Below, piece by piece: positions 32,693 to 42,417 of a stretch of DNA of 42,417 nucleotides. A program made the translations under genes and the position numbers. The stretch's first letter is position 1. The number at the start of each line of letters is the position of its first letter. The notes below the pieces were generated by a model. The model searched no databases and had not been told where the DNA came from. It worked only from the letters and a program-made list of their open reading frames with translations. Source of the DNA: Scytalidium lignicola (Eukaryota; Ascomycota; Leotiomycetes); contig NCSJ02000353.1 of NCBI GenBank assembly GCA_002812745.2, positions 1-42,417 on the forward strand, given 5' to 3'.

Positions 32693-34581
32693 ACGTATTT
32701 CCCGGTATTACCGAACACCCTGTATTACCGAACACTTTTCCTCCACCTTCGCATTCAATACCAAATATTCAACCAACAACAACGTCTATTTGAATAAATC
32801 TAATGACTAGCTAAATCAGGACATTTACGTCTATTATGTCCTACATTTCCACATTCTGAGCACTTTGGTAGCCATCATGATTGTACTTGCAAAGGATTTG
32901 CAAATATTAAAAGGATAGTAGCTTTGACGTATTTTACACTGTAGCACTTAATTAAGCTCATTCTTAAGCTTCCTGCCTTGTTAAGGAACCTGTATGAACT
33001 AACTGTTTCCTAGATCTACGTAGTTTTTGTTGTAATTTTGCATTTTCAACTCATAATCTCTTATTATCCTCAACTATAAATATTACACTGTGCATGGCCA
33101 TTTCACACCCTTTGAATGCTTGATTTATAATTGTTTTTATAGGAGTTGTAAAACTATACTGTTCTTTAAACAATTGCTAAATAGACTGAGATTACAAATG
33201 TAATTAAACGGGGTTATAAGATGTCTGTAGAACCTATCGTACTCCAAAATTGTTACTATAGGTACTCCCTGGAAGTATAGATGTCTGATCAACCTAAACA
33301 CGCAATTTGACTAGCACATGCTCTGGTTTATAAGGAATCAATCCAGTAACTATAAATCCACTTTGAATAGTTGTTGATTTGAAAGTTTGTTGATGTACAA
33401 TTGAATATAACTCCAAGAAATCCTCCTTGTCAATATGTTAAATTCCACTATGTACTTTGTTTTCAAGTTGAGTACTATATATGTGTTTGAGAACTGAAAA
33501 ACAAGTCACATCAAGTGGTTGAAGAAGATATGATGAATAAGGAGACATGTAAATTGGAATAATTTTGTGCTAAGTACAAAACAAGTTGAATTTAAGAATT
33601 ACATAATTATTATAGCCATCAAGGACTAGCATACGATATTAGCCTTTAGTTCTATTCTTAATAGTAGGTTTAAAGGTTTTCTCAAGCTATTCAAGAGCAA
33701 TTCGATTGTTTGTCTATCCATTATCATTTCGTTCATCTTTTCAACTTTTAAGTAACAAGTTATTTAAAGTTAGTTGATGGTGTTTTCTTTTAAAAATGAT
33801 TAAAGGTGGTAAAACCCATCTATTAACATTAATTAATTTAATAACTATAACCTATTCACAATTCCCAGGTTGTAAAAGATAAAGGTTTGCTAAAACAATC
33901 AGAAGTTATAACTACTTTTGTAATAACTATTATACTCATTACAAAGCTTGTTTTATCGAAATTATAAATGTCCTTGTCTAGAATTCCATATTAAGCTTTG
34001 ATTTCGAAGAATTGGTTAAACCATTGTTGAATAAGCTTTGGATCTTTGCATTTAACTTGTTAATAACTATATTTGCGAATATATTTAGTTGTTAACTCAG
34101 TATAACAGCTTAAAAATTACTAAACCTAATTTTTGCTTACAAGTGAAGGAGAAGTAAGTTCACTATGCTTAGAAATCAAAATATCGACCATTGCTTGTAC
34201 ATTTGAAGGTTTAGAAGGCATTCCTCGTTTGCTTATAAAGATAACCTATTCTACTAAAGATTTCCCTTCAATTTGAGTTATCCTAAACTTTTTNGTTATA
34301 GGTAGTAAAAACCTCAGGATGTCCATGTATTCGATCAAACAAAGTTGTAAGAGGAACATCAAAATTACACAATATAACTTGCATTGATTTGATTTTCTTG
34401 TTTTTGAGCGCGTTTATAACAAGAAGGATTCTTCCTTCTTGTTGTTCATGTAGCCTTTTTGGCATTGAAGCACATTGTGGTTAAGTAATAATCAATACAA
34501 AAATGTAAGTGTTGATGAATTCAACATTTGGAGGGGAAGTGTTCGGTAATACAAGGTGTTTGGTAATACCGGGAAATACGT
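32693..34581 (-). mobile_element. Fot1/pogo-type DNA transposon, RIP-inactivated
   Basis: Terminal inverted repeats of about 50 bp: the left starts ACGTATTTCCCGGTATTACC at 32693, and the right is its inverted copy ending at 34581 with a few transitions. TA dinucleotides flank both ends (32691-32692 and 34582-34583), the duplication made by Tc1/mariner-pogo elements. The 1889-bp length matches full-length fungal Fot1 elements. The transposase lies on the minus strand. Confidence 0.88.
32770..34465 (-). pseudogene. Fot1/pogo transposase relic
   Basis: The N-terminal 60 codons (34465-34283) are still open and show the psq-type helix-turn-helix: RILLVINALKNKKIKSMQ, then NFDVPLTTLFDRIHG. The frame is then lost to TAA/TAG and other stops through the DDE region. 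Near the C-terminus (32866-32820) a CCHC zinc knuckle is readable as CSECGNVGHNRRKC, as in some fungal Fot-type transposases. Not functional. Confidence 0.8.
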
Positions 34582-34583
34582 TA

Positions 34584-36159
34584 TTATTTGCTCAAGAGCT
34601 TGTATATGAATATAAAGTTATAAATACTAGTTAAATTATTACTAGAAGATCTTTTTATAAAATATTCAATTTAAGTTAAGTATAAAACTTTATCTAATTA
34701 GAAAAATTATCTACTTATATAAACTTTTATACTTCTTAGATTTTAAAGCTTTTCAAGCTTCAGATTCCTTAAACCTTAAAGCTCTTCTAAATCTGTTACA
34801 TAATCCTAGATTATATAATCCTGACTCCTTTTATTAGAAAGTTCTTTATATAACTAGTTATTATTAAACTTTAAGCTTTTAAATGGAAAAGTTTTAACAT
34901 TATCTTCTTTTTAGCCTAATATTATCTTAACACTTAATTATAAGAAAATAACTTTATAAGGAAATTTAGACTTTCCTTCCTTTTTATTATACTTTTTATC
35001 ATTTCTAAAAAATATAAAGAAAATTTTAATTTAACTTTACAAATCAAGATTTTAAGAATAAAGATATTTTCCTATTCTTTTTATGAATATAACAGGAAAA
35101 CCTGTATTATAACTTTTCAATTTTCATACTATAATAAATATACTCGTTATAACTAGAAGTATAATTACAAAAACATTTTAACTTCTTCTTAAAAAGTTAT
35201 TAATAAAGAAAAAGCTTATTTAAAAGCTAAAAAAAACTATTTAAATTATAGTTAAAAACATAACTTGTTTAATATAACTCTGTAAACAATATAAGTTCTT
35301 TCAAAAACAAGCTAATAAAATATTATATTATAAACTACAGTTTATAAACAAGTTAAATATTGCTAAAAAGAAAGAATATAAAAAAAAAGAAAATTCTATT
35401 AAAAAGGTTAATATTATATATACTAAACTCTTTTGTAATAATTTTATACTACTAAATCCTTCTTAAAGTATTAACTTTTTAAAACTTAAGATAAATTCTT
35501 AAAAATTAAATTAACTTTTAAATTCTTTTTCTTATAATCTTCAAACTTTTTTTNAGTAGTTAATAAGATTCTTTAATAATTCTTATGAATTTTCTAATTT
35601 TAAATTATCTAACTATTTTACTAGACATTATAATTTATTATAATATTATCTGCAGTCTAATATTTCCTTTATATTCTATTCTTCTTCTAAGTTTATTTCA
35701 ATATTCACATTTAATGTTAATTGTTATGGACCTGAGACAGGTAATAGATAGTAAACTACAAGTTAAGCAATAAATGAGTTATAGTAAGTATTTACTCTTA
35801 TACAAACTAACTCTTACCCTTTACTTTCCCTTTTGCCTTTATATATATATATATATAATACGTTCATGTAACTTGCTATAGCCAAAGCCTTTCTGAGCTA
35901 GTATACTAACATTATCTAACTCTTAATATTATCTTTTNCTTTTCTAAAACTCTTGTTCTTAAGAGTAATTTAAGTAGATAAAACTTAATATAGCCTTTTT
36001 ACTTATAGATAATGTTTAGCCTTCTCTGTACTTATCTTTTACACTTTTCTTTTTATTTAAAGTCTTGATTAAAGTTTGTCTTTTATNTTTTATAACTTTT
36101 TTACTAAAGTATACTGTAATCTTACTTTCTATTTCTAGAATCTTAAAGTTAACTCCTTA
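34584..36159. other. AT-rich degraded repeat DNA with (TA)n microsatellite
   Basis: No coding signal beyond a 62-codon random-looking ORF at 35585. A (TA)n tract lies at about 35842-35858. Confidence 0.4.
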
Positions 36160-36490
36160 AATCTTCTTAGTATAATATTCTTCTAACAATTTTAACTTTC
36201 TCAACTTTGTCTTTTTTCCTTTACAAAGTTATTGTTAAGCTACATTATAATAAATAAGTAATATTATATTAGTTATATGTATTATTAATCTTTAAATATA
36301 CAACAAAAATTCTCCTTTTAGATTTTTTGTATAATGTCTTCTTAACAATTTTAACTTTTTTTTAACTTTTTTNAACTTTATCTCTTCTCTTATACAAAGA
36401 TGTCATTAATTATATTATAATGAGTAAATAATATTATATTTACTATATATATCATTAAAGCCTTAAATATACAACAGAGATTTTNCTCTT
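36160..36490 (+). repeat. Two-copy tandem repeat of about 165 bp
   Basis: 36160-36325 and 36330-36490 share, in order, (T/A)CTTCTTA...AACAATTTTAACTTT, TACAAAG(T/A)T(A/G)T..TTAA, ATTATAAT(A/G)A(A/G)TAA(G/A)TAATATTATATT and TTAAATATACAACA(A/G). A weaker third partial copy may follow to 36600. Confidence 0.7.
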
Positions 36491-36949
36491 TCATTTTTTT
36501 TAACATATAAAACATTGTTACTCTTGTATAATAATACAATGCTAAGATTTTAATATTACTAAAACTATAAATCTACAATAAAGATTTTATTATTGTAATA
36601 TTAATAAAAAAGCATTATCTTATCAACAAGATAATAATTTTAAATTAAAATCAATTCTTTAAATCAATTATTTAATTTGTTTAATCTCTTGATTTAATAA
36701 TCTATTATTATTATACTTTTCTAACATGTTTATAAATATCTCCTTCTTCTCTTCTCTTTCTCTTCCTTTTTCATTGTCTTTTCCTATTATTATTATAACT
36801 ATTACTATTATAGTATTTATGTCTTATATCATTAGTTTATATTCATTACATGGTAATTTGTATCTTTGGACTGTTATAAAAGTTTCATGAAAGAATTACC
36901 TGAGAGTTATTATTAAGGTCGGGGATCTTTGAACTGAAGAACTGGAATA

Positions 36950-38560
36950 ATTGAACCCTAGCACTACGCCAATACTAAAGCCTAATTTAATACCAATAGT
37001 AGAGCTGTACCCAGCGCGTCGAACGTGCCTAGCTGCGATGTCGCAGGCAGGACGCAGGCATGACGTGGTTGCAGGACGCGACGATAGTATCACAAGCCTC
37101 AACCATCAACAGAAGAACTAACAACGCCGGAGCTATGGAGATAAGGAATGTGGCCAAAGAGGGGCGACGGAGTAGGAGTCAAGCAGCAACGAACATGAGG
37201 ATTTACTGTAATTCAACCGGCTGGTTAGGGAGAGAAACGCGCATGAAGTGCTCCAGTTAGCGGAAAAAATTTTACGCCTCAAATTCGAACATGAAGCAGT
37301 TGCGAAGCAATCTAACAACGACGACAACGTACCAATTACTCGCAGAGACCTGAAAGAAGCACTCGCGGAAGTCATTCGACCTCAAGAGCGTACATGGGCC
37401 TAGATGGCAGCCCCCCTAACAACAACAATGTGGTCTGACAGCGAGCATACGGAGAATATGCAGTAAAGGACCCGTAGACTACTAGCGAAAAGAGACCGTG
37501 AAATCATCGTATACACTTCAAGTATGCCGTCGGAGCTCAAGAACCATAACCTACAAGACACAGTAACAGCAATTAATATAGCCACATTCCTACGAGGTAG
37601 CACGCGCGCAATAAGGCAGCTACCCAGCGGCGACATAGCAGTAGTCTTCGAAGATGGCCAGAAAGAATAGTATTTGCTTAACACACAATGGGTTCAAAAG
37701 GTATTTGGAGAAGAAGTGTGAATTGTCAGCGGTGGAGTTGTTGTATACGTTAAGGGAATATCCGATTACTTGTTAGCTGAATATAACGAAGCCTTAATCA
37801 AAGAAGCATTAGAAAAAGAGAATAAAATAACAGTGCTTTAGGTTAAAGCCTGCTGAGCCTACGAAGGAGGCCAGCAGCGGAAAAGCTGCTTATATATTGA
37901 ACTAGCAATTACAAGAGATGTATACAGACTTATGGACTAAGGTTTGTACTGGGAAGGTCAGGTATTCTACTGTGAGCTATTTGAGAATAAGTTATGGCCA
38001 AAGCAATGTTTCAAATGCTAGGCTTAGGGACATTATGTATGGTACTGCAGGGCGGAGAAGCGGTGTGCCTACTGTGTAGGAGCAGCGCATGAAGGGGGAG
38101 AAGAAGAATGTTCAACAAACCTGAGAGAAATTGCGCTCAAGTGTTGTGGCTGTGGTGGGGAACATACAGCGTTTGATCGGAGCTGTCCAGTAGCAAAGGA
38201 GTACTGGGATCAAGCAAAAGAGGCATATAAAAACAGAGTAATAAAACTGGCTAGACCAAACAACATGATCTACATCACAACTTAGCTTAACACAGCCAGG
38301 CCAATGGAAAGCAGCGAAGAAGAAGGGTAGCAGATGGCATCTGGAAGGAAGAGACTCAGAATTCAAGTAAACCTACGAGGTAGACTTACAAGTCTAAGTA
38401 TTGCAAGAAGAACAAATGGAAATACCTTAAACAAATTTTCAAGTCAATGTAGTAGCTTTATGTCTAGCTGGTTACCACTTAGCTTATTGTCAAGCTTTGT
38501 GGCCAGCTAAAGCGACGAAGATCCAGCGAACCAGCAGTAACAGACTAACCAACAAAGCAG
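36950..38560 (+). pseudogene. LINE ORF1 (gag-like, zinc knuckles) relic
   Basis: A mostly readable frame contains EHEDLL, LVRERNAHEVLQLAEKIL, RRDLKEALAEVI and then, at about 38005-38190, a cluster of CCHC knuckles (CFKC..GHYVWYC; RCAYCVGAAHEGGEEEC; CCGCGGEHTAFDRSC). This is the arrangement of Tad-type gag proteins. Stops are few and mainly TAG/TAA in place of CAG/CAA. Base composition is close to that of the gene island, unlike ORF2. Confidence 0.78.
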
Positions 38561-38579
38561 TATAGCAATAGACATAATC

Positions 38580-41500
38580 GTAGTACAACTATGATTACAG
38601 TCTTATACTAGAACCAAAATAGAAGACATGAATGTACAATAAAAGTATTAAAGGACAGCAATGAGTATAATATATTAGCAGTCTAGGAATTGTGGGTAAA
38701 CAAACAGACTAAAGATATATACTGTCTAAATAGTAGGAATTACTGAAGAATATAAGGTGGCGGGAGAGCAGTTATATACATACACAAACACCATGAATTA
38801 GCTGTATGATCATACAAAGCAGAAGAGGACTAGGCAAAAGTGGTGTTTATAGTTGAAAACATAACAGTTTACTTGATATACTCAGCCGAATACACAACTT
38901 CAAATTAGTATACATTTATTCACGATCTCATTGCAGTAGAACCGGAAAGTCATGTAGTACTAACAGGCGATTTTAATCAACATCACCTAATATAGGATAA
39001 AGAAGAAAGAATAAGCAACAAAGTCAACGAATTGTTAATGTTAGTACAACAATAAAGGCTTAAGCTTGTTACACCCTAAGAAGAACTTACATAGAGACAG
39101 GATAGCAGTAAGAACTTAACTATTGACTATGCTTAGCATATAACAGACTTCTGAATTCAGTATATAAGAGCTGAAGACTGGACTAGCTTAGACCATGCCT
39201 TACAACTTATCGAAATCGAACCTGATGCAAGTAAACAGTAAACGTACAGCAGAGAACCAAGCTATAGTTAAAGACTAATAGACTATGAAAAAGTTAAAGT
39301 GATAGCAGTCAGCTTACTGCTCTTCCTAGGCTATATATCTACTAAGGAGTAGTTAGACAAAGCAATTAATACATTAACAAAACAATTAATTGATATTGTA
39401 AATAAGATAATACCTAGAAGGAAGTTATCAGTTGGCTACTTAACATCATGATAGAATTACACAACTAAGAAAGTAATTAAGGTTGTTCAAAAAGCAGAAT
39501 ATTAATAACATGTAAATAAGTTTTTACAGAATCGTCAGAACTTAGATTAAGCTCTTAAAGAACAAAAGAAAAGAATTACCTAAGCTTAAACAAAAAGCTA
39601 ATAACAAGTAATAGCAATAACGACAAAGGATACTCATAAGCTGTAAACACTTGAATAATGAGCATGAACATGCAGTTATATACTTGTTAACTTGTTAAAG
39701 ATCTTAAAGCTACACAATAATAACTTAGAAAGATTATTAGTGTATATATATAATGAGAAAGTAATAATACTTGTAGTTAAGTTTTTCTTAGAAGTACAAG
39801 CAGATTATATCAAACTACAAGATATAAATCAAGCAAGAGTGATTAAGATAGATAAAGGCTACAACGAAACAATTGTTATATAAGCACTTTACAAGGCTGG
39901 AGTATGAAAGGCATTAGGGCTAGACTGATTAACCAATAAGTTTTTACAAGCTTATAGTTAGTTATTATAATGAATTCTAACAGTCTTAGTCAAAACAAGC
40001 TTTAAACTAGAACACTTTCCTTATAGTTACCATATAGTGAATATAATAGTATTATAGAAACTAAGCAAGACAATAGAATAATTACAACAAGCTGGAGGAT
40101 GGTGGCCAATCACACTACTTAGTTGTATAACAAAAGTATTTAAAGTTATAATAGCCATTTACATTACAGAAGTAACAGAAAAGTAAGGACTGCTCTTAGA
40201 AGGACAGATGGGAAATAAACATAGCAGATTTACAGAATTAACAATAAAGACAATAATAGACATTGTTTATACAACATGAAGTTAAGGCATTATTGCATTA
40301 CTATTACAACTTGATCTTAAAGGAGCATTTAACATAGTAGACTATAAGTGGTTACAACATATACTCTAAGAGAAAAGCTTCTTACAATAGTTAATAAGCT
40401 AAATTAACAATTACTTAACAAATAGAACTACTTATTTATCCTTCAACAGTAAAACAACCTAGTCAATCTTAATAAAGGCAAGAGTCTTATAAAGTTCTCT
40501 ACTCTTGCTAATACTGTTTATGTTATATATCTTTACTTTATACAATGAATTAAAGAAGATAAAAGGTTTAGTTATAATCAACTTTACAGATGATATAAAC
40601 CTTCTTAGTTGTGCATGTATTATAAAGAGTTGTTATAGGACATTAGAAGTAGGCTAGAAAATATGCAAAAGGTAAGCAACATGTAAAGGTATACAATTCA
40701 AAACAAGTAAAAGTAAGTTAATACACTTTATATATACTTGTATAACAAGGAAGGAGTTGATATGCCTTAACAATGAAGAATTAAAGCTTAAAGAATCAGC
40801 TTGTTTTCTAAGGATTTGGCTTGACTAATAGTTTAACTTCAAAGCTTATATAAAGGTGATTAAGAAAAAGCTAACTATACAAACATTTGTATTAACAAGA
40901 CTAGTAGTAAAGACATAAGGATACAACTTCATAAGAATAAAACAGATTTATACAATAGTTATACAAAGTACAATTATATATAGTATTGTTATATACTATC
41001 AACTTACAAAATCCAATGGCAATCCAAGGGGAATTAGCTATTACTTACTTATAATGTAATTATAATGTCTTTATATAATAACAAGAGCTTACAAAGACAC
41101 TTTAATTCAGAGTTTAGAGATAAAAATATTTTACTTACTATTAAACTTATACTTGAACAAAAGAGTAATAGCATTCAAGGATTGCCTTAATCATACAAGC
41201 CTGAAGTAAGTAATTCACTGAATAAGTAATAAGGCAACAGGACTCTTGAAGAAAAGAAGAAGATATAAGTAATAAATAAAAAANGCAGTTACCCAAAGAA
41301 AGCAACAAATATAAAGCAATATAATTATAATGATAGAAAGGTTATTAAACAACACCAAAAGTAATTAATGTAGCCATAATAAGAGATTAGAAAGTAAGAT
41401 AGACTTAGAACTTTGAAGTTGTTAAGCTGACTAGGCCATGTAATTACACAGAAGTTGTAGACTTTTCTACTTTCAACAAAAAAAACATTACTCTTATATA

Positions 41501-41950
41501 ATAAGCTAGACAAAGTAATTAACTTGTTAATTACATAAATTCATACTAGCAAAATTAGACTACAAGTGTATTTGTTTAAATGTTATGTACTTGACATAAA
41601 CATATTGTTATACAATTATGAACTTGCAAAAGAAATAGCTTACCATCTAATTATTAACTGTTTAAACTTAGAATAAACAAGAAAGAGCCTTAAAACAAGG
41701 GCTTACACAACAAGAGACTTGAGAGAGATACTGAGAAGCTATTAAGGATGTAAACAGATCATTAGCTGAGTGTTAACTATAAGAAGGCTATAAGAGTACA
41801 AATTAGCAGTATGACTGGGGATCCAAGAGCAGAACAAGATGACGGCAAAGTAGTAATGTCTTAAAGAACTGAGTTACTAACTACTAACTTAATAGTACAA
41901 CGAAATTCTCCTTAATTAAGCTAGTAAGCTGAGTACTGGACAAGAGGATA
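38580..41950 (+). pseudogene. LINE ORF2 (endonuclease/reverse transcriptase) relic
   Basis: Endonuclease block at about 38870-39240 with GDFNQHH (38966-38986) and later DYA and SLDHALQ. Reverse transcriptase at about 40200-40740 with QLDLKGAFN (from about 40307), YLTNRTTYLSF, and FTDDINLLS (40583-40609), the mutated (F/Y)ADD catalytic box. Dozens of TAA/TAG/TGA stops are present. Short ORFs such as 39692-39883 and 41325-41513 (minus) are chance openings inside it. Clearly dead. Confidence 0.8.
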
Positions 41951-42118
41951 GTAGAGACGAGGCAAGGCAACTGCACCTAAGCAGATAGAGAGCAGTATAA
42001 AGGTTTTCACCTGACCAAGGAGTTAGCATGGTTTCCTGTATAACAGTGTAGTTATCCTACATACCCTTAAAGTAGCCTCATAGCCTACAGTATAAGAATA
42101 ATAATAATAATAATAATT

Positions 42119-42417
42119 AATCTATATATATACTTTAAGTATTATTATTAAGTCTTTTATCATCATCTAATTTTAATTACTTTAAGACAATGTTATAAGA
42201 CTTCTTATAATATAGTTATATAAGATAAGCTTAATTACTCTTATTAAGTTTATATAAAAGTTAAGCTGTTTATAATTATAGTAAACAAGTATTTATATAT
42301 AATAAAGTTATAACTTAGGTTAAACATAAGATTCTTAATTAAAGCTTAAAGAGTATATTCTTTTATAAATGTTAATAAGTCTAATAAGTATAATAAGTAT
42401 AAACTATCCCTTTTATA
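42119..42417. other. AT-rich repeat DNA at the right edge
   Basis: Includes about 42300-42365, related to the LTR family at 2172-2513 and 31600-31690 (ATAACTTAGGTTAAACATAAGATTCTTAATTAAAG). No gene is seen. Confidence 0.4.

Larger units (their letters stand above)
36890..42118 (+). mobile_element. Tad-like non-LTR retrotransposon (LINE), decayed
   Basis: About 5.2 kb on the plus strand with the LINE order: gag-like ORF1 with zinc knuckles, then endonuclease and reverse transcriptase, then a 3' UTR ending in an (AAT)n tail at about 42099-42118. Domain order and tail identify a Tad1-clade-type LINE. The 5' boundary near 36890 is set only by the change from AT-rich to balanced composition. Both ORFs are interrupted by TAA/TAG stops. 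Confidence 0.82.

Noticed and set aside
34584..36159. Possible further LTR retrotransposon
   Set aside because: Too degraded; no paired LTR ends or readable domain could be identified by eye.
1..42417. tRNA, rRNA or CRISPR features
   Set aside because: No tRNA B-box/cloverleaf, rRNA segment or regularly spaced direct repeats were found.

Overview
The window comes from a filamentous ascomycete (Pezizomycotina) genome with a two-compartment layout. The evidence is short 50-110 bp spliceosomal introns with GTxxGT...AG borders, Zn2Cys6 and related fungal transcription factors, and very AT-rich transposon relics whose in-frame stops look like CAA/CAG changed to TAA/TAG. That CpA-to-TpA signature is typical of repeat-induced point mutation (RIP).

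Left flank (1 to about 6850). This is RIP-degraded repeat DNA. It holds the gag end and one 342-bp LTR of a minus-strand LTR retrotransposon that runs off the left edge, then a Mutator-like (MULE) DNA transposon at 3305-5871 with about 63-bp terminal inverted repeats and relics of FAR1-like and SWIM zinc-finger regions, then AT-rich tandem repeats.

Gene island (about 6850-30600). This has normal base composition. In order it contains a broken and truncated cytochrome P450 (-), an intact DHA1-type MFS transporter (-, 3 exons), a class I SAM methyltransferase (+, 3 exons), a zone of relics and a small MITE, an Old Yellow Enzyme-like protein with altered catalytic residues (+), a transcription-factor-like protein without a zinc cluster (-, 3 exons), a second OYE-family reductase with an intact active site (+, 3 exons), a 5' stub of an isocitrate lyase/PEP-mutase family gene (+), a Zn2Cys6 transcription factor (+, 4 exons) and a secreted type-B carboxylesterase (+, 3 exons). 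Splice models were built by hand from reading frame and intron borders, and all close in frame.

Right flank (about 30600-42417). This is AT-rich again. It holds a 330-bp hAT-type MITE with a perfect 8-bp target duplication, a Fot1/pogo element at 32693-34581, LTR-like fragments related to the left flank, a tandem repeat, and a Tad-like LINE (about 36900-42118) ending in an (AAT)n tail. The LINE's first ORF is only lightly mutated while its second is heavily mutated.

The gene set (transporter, methyltransferase, two OYE-type reductases, P450 remnant, esterase, two regulators) resembles the tailoring and regulatory part of a secondary-metabolite locus that has lost pieces at its borders. No polyketide synthase, NRPS, terpene synthase or prenyltransferase is visible, so the cluster idea is inference. 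Ambiguous bases (n) sit mostly beside A or T runs. In one gene (n at 23390) deleting the n restores the frame, so they look like assembly artefacts.
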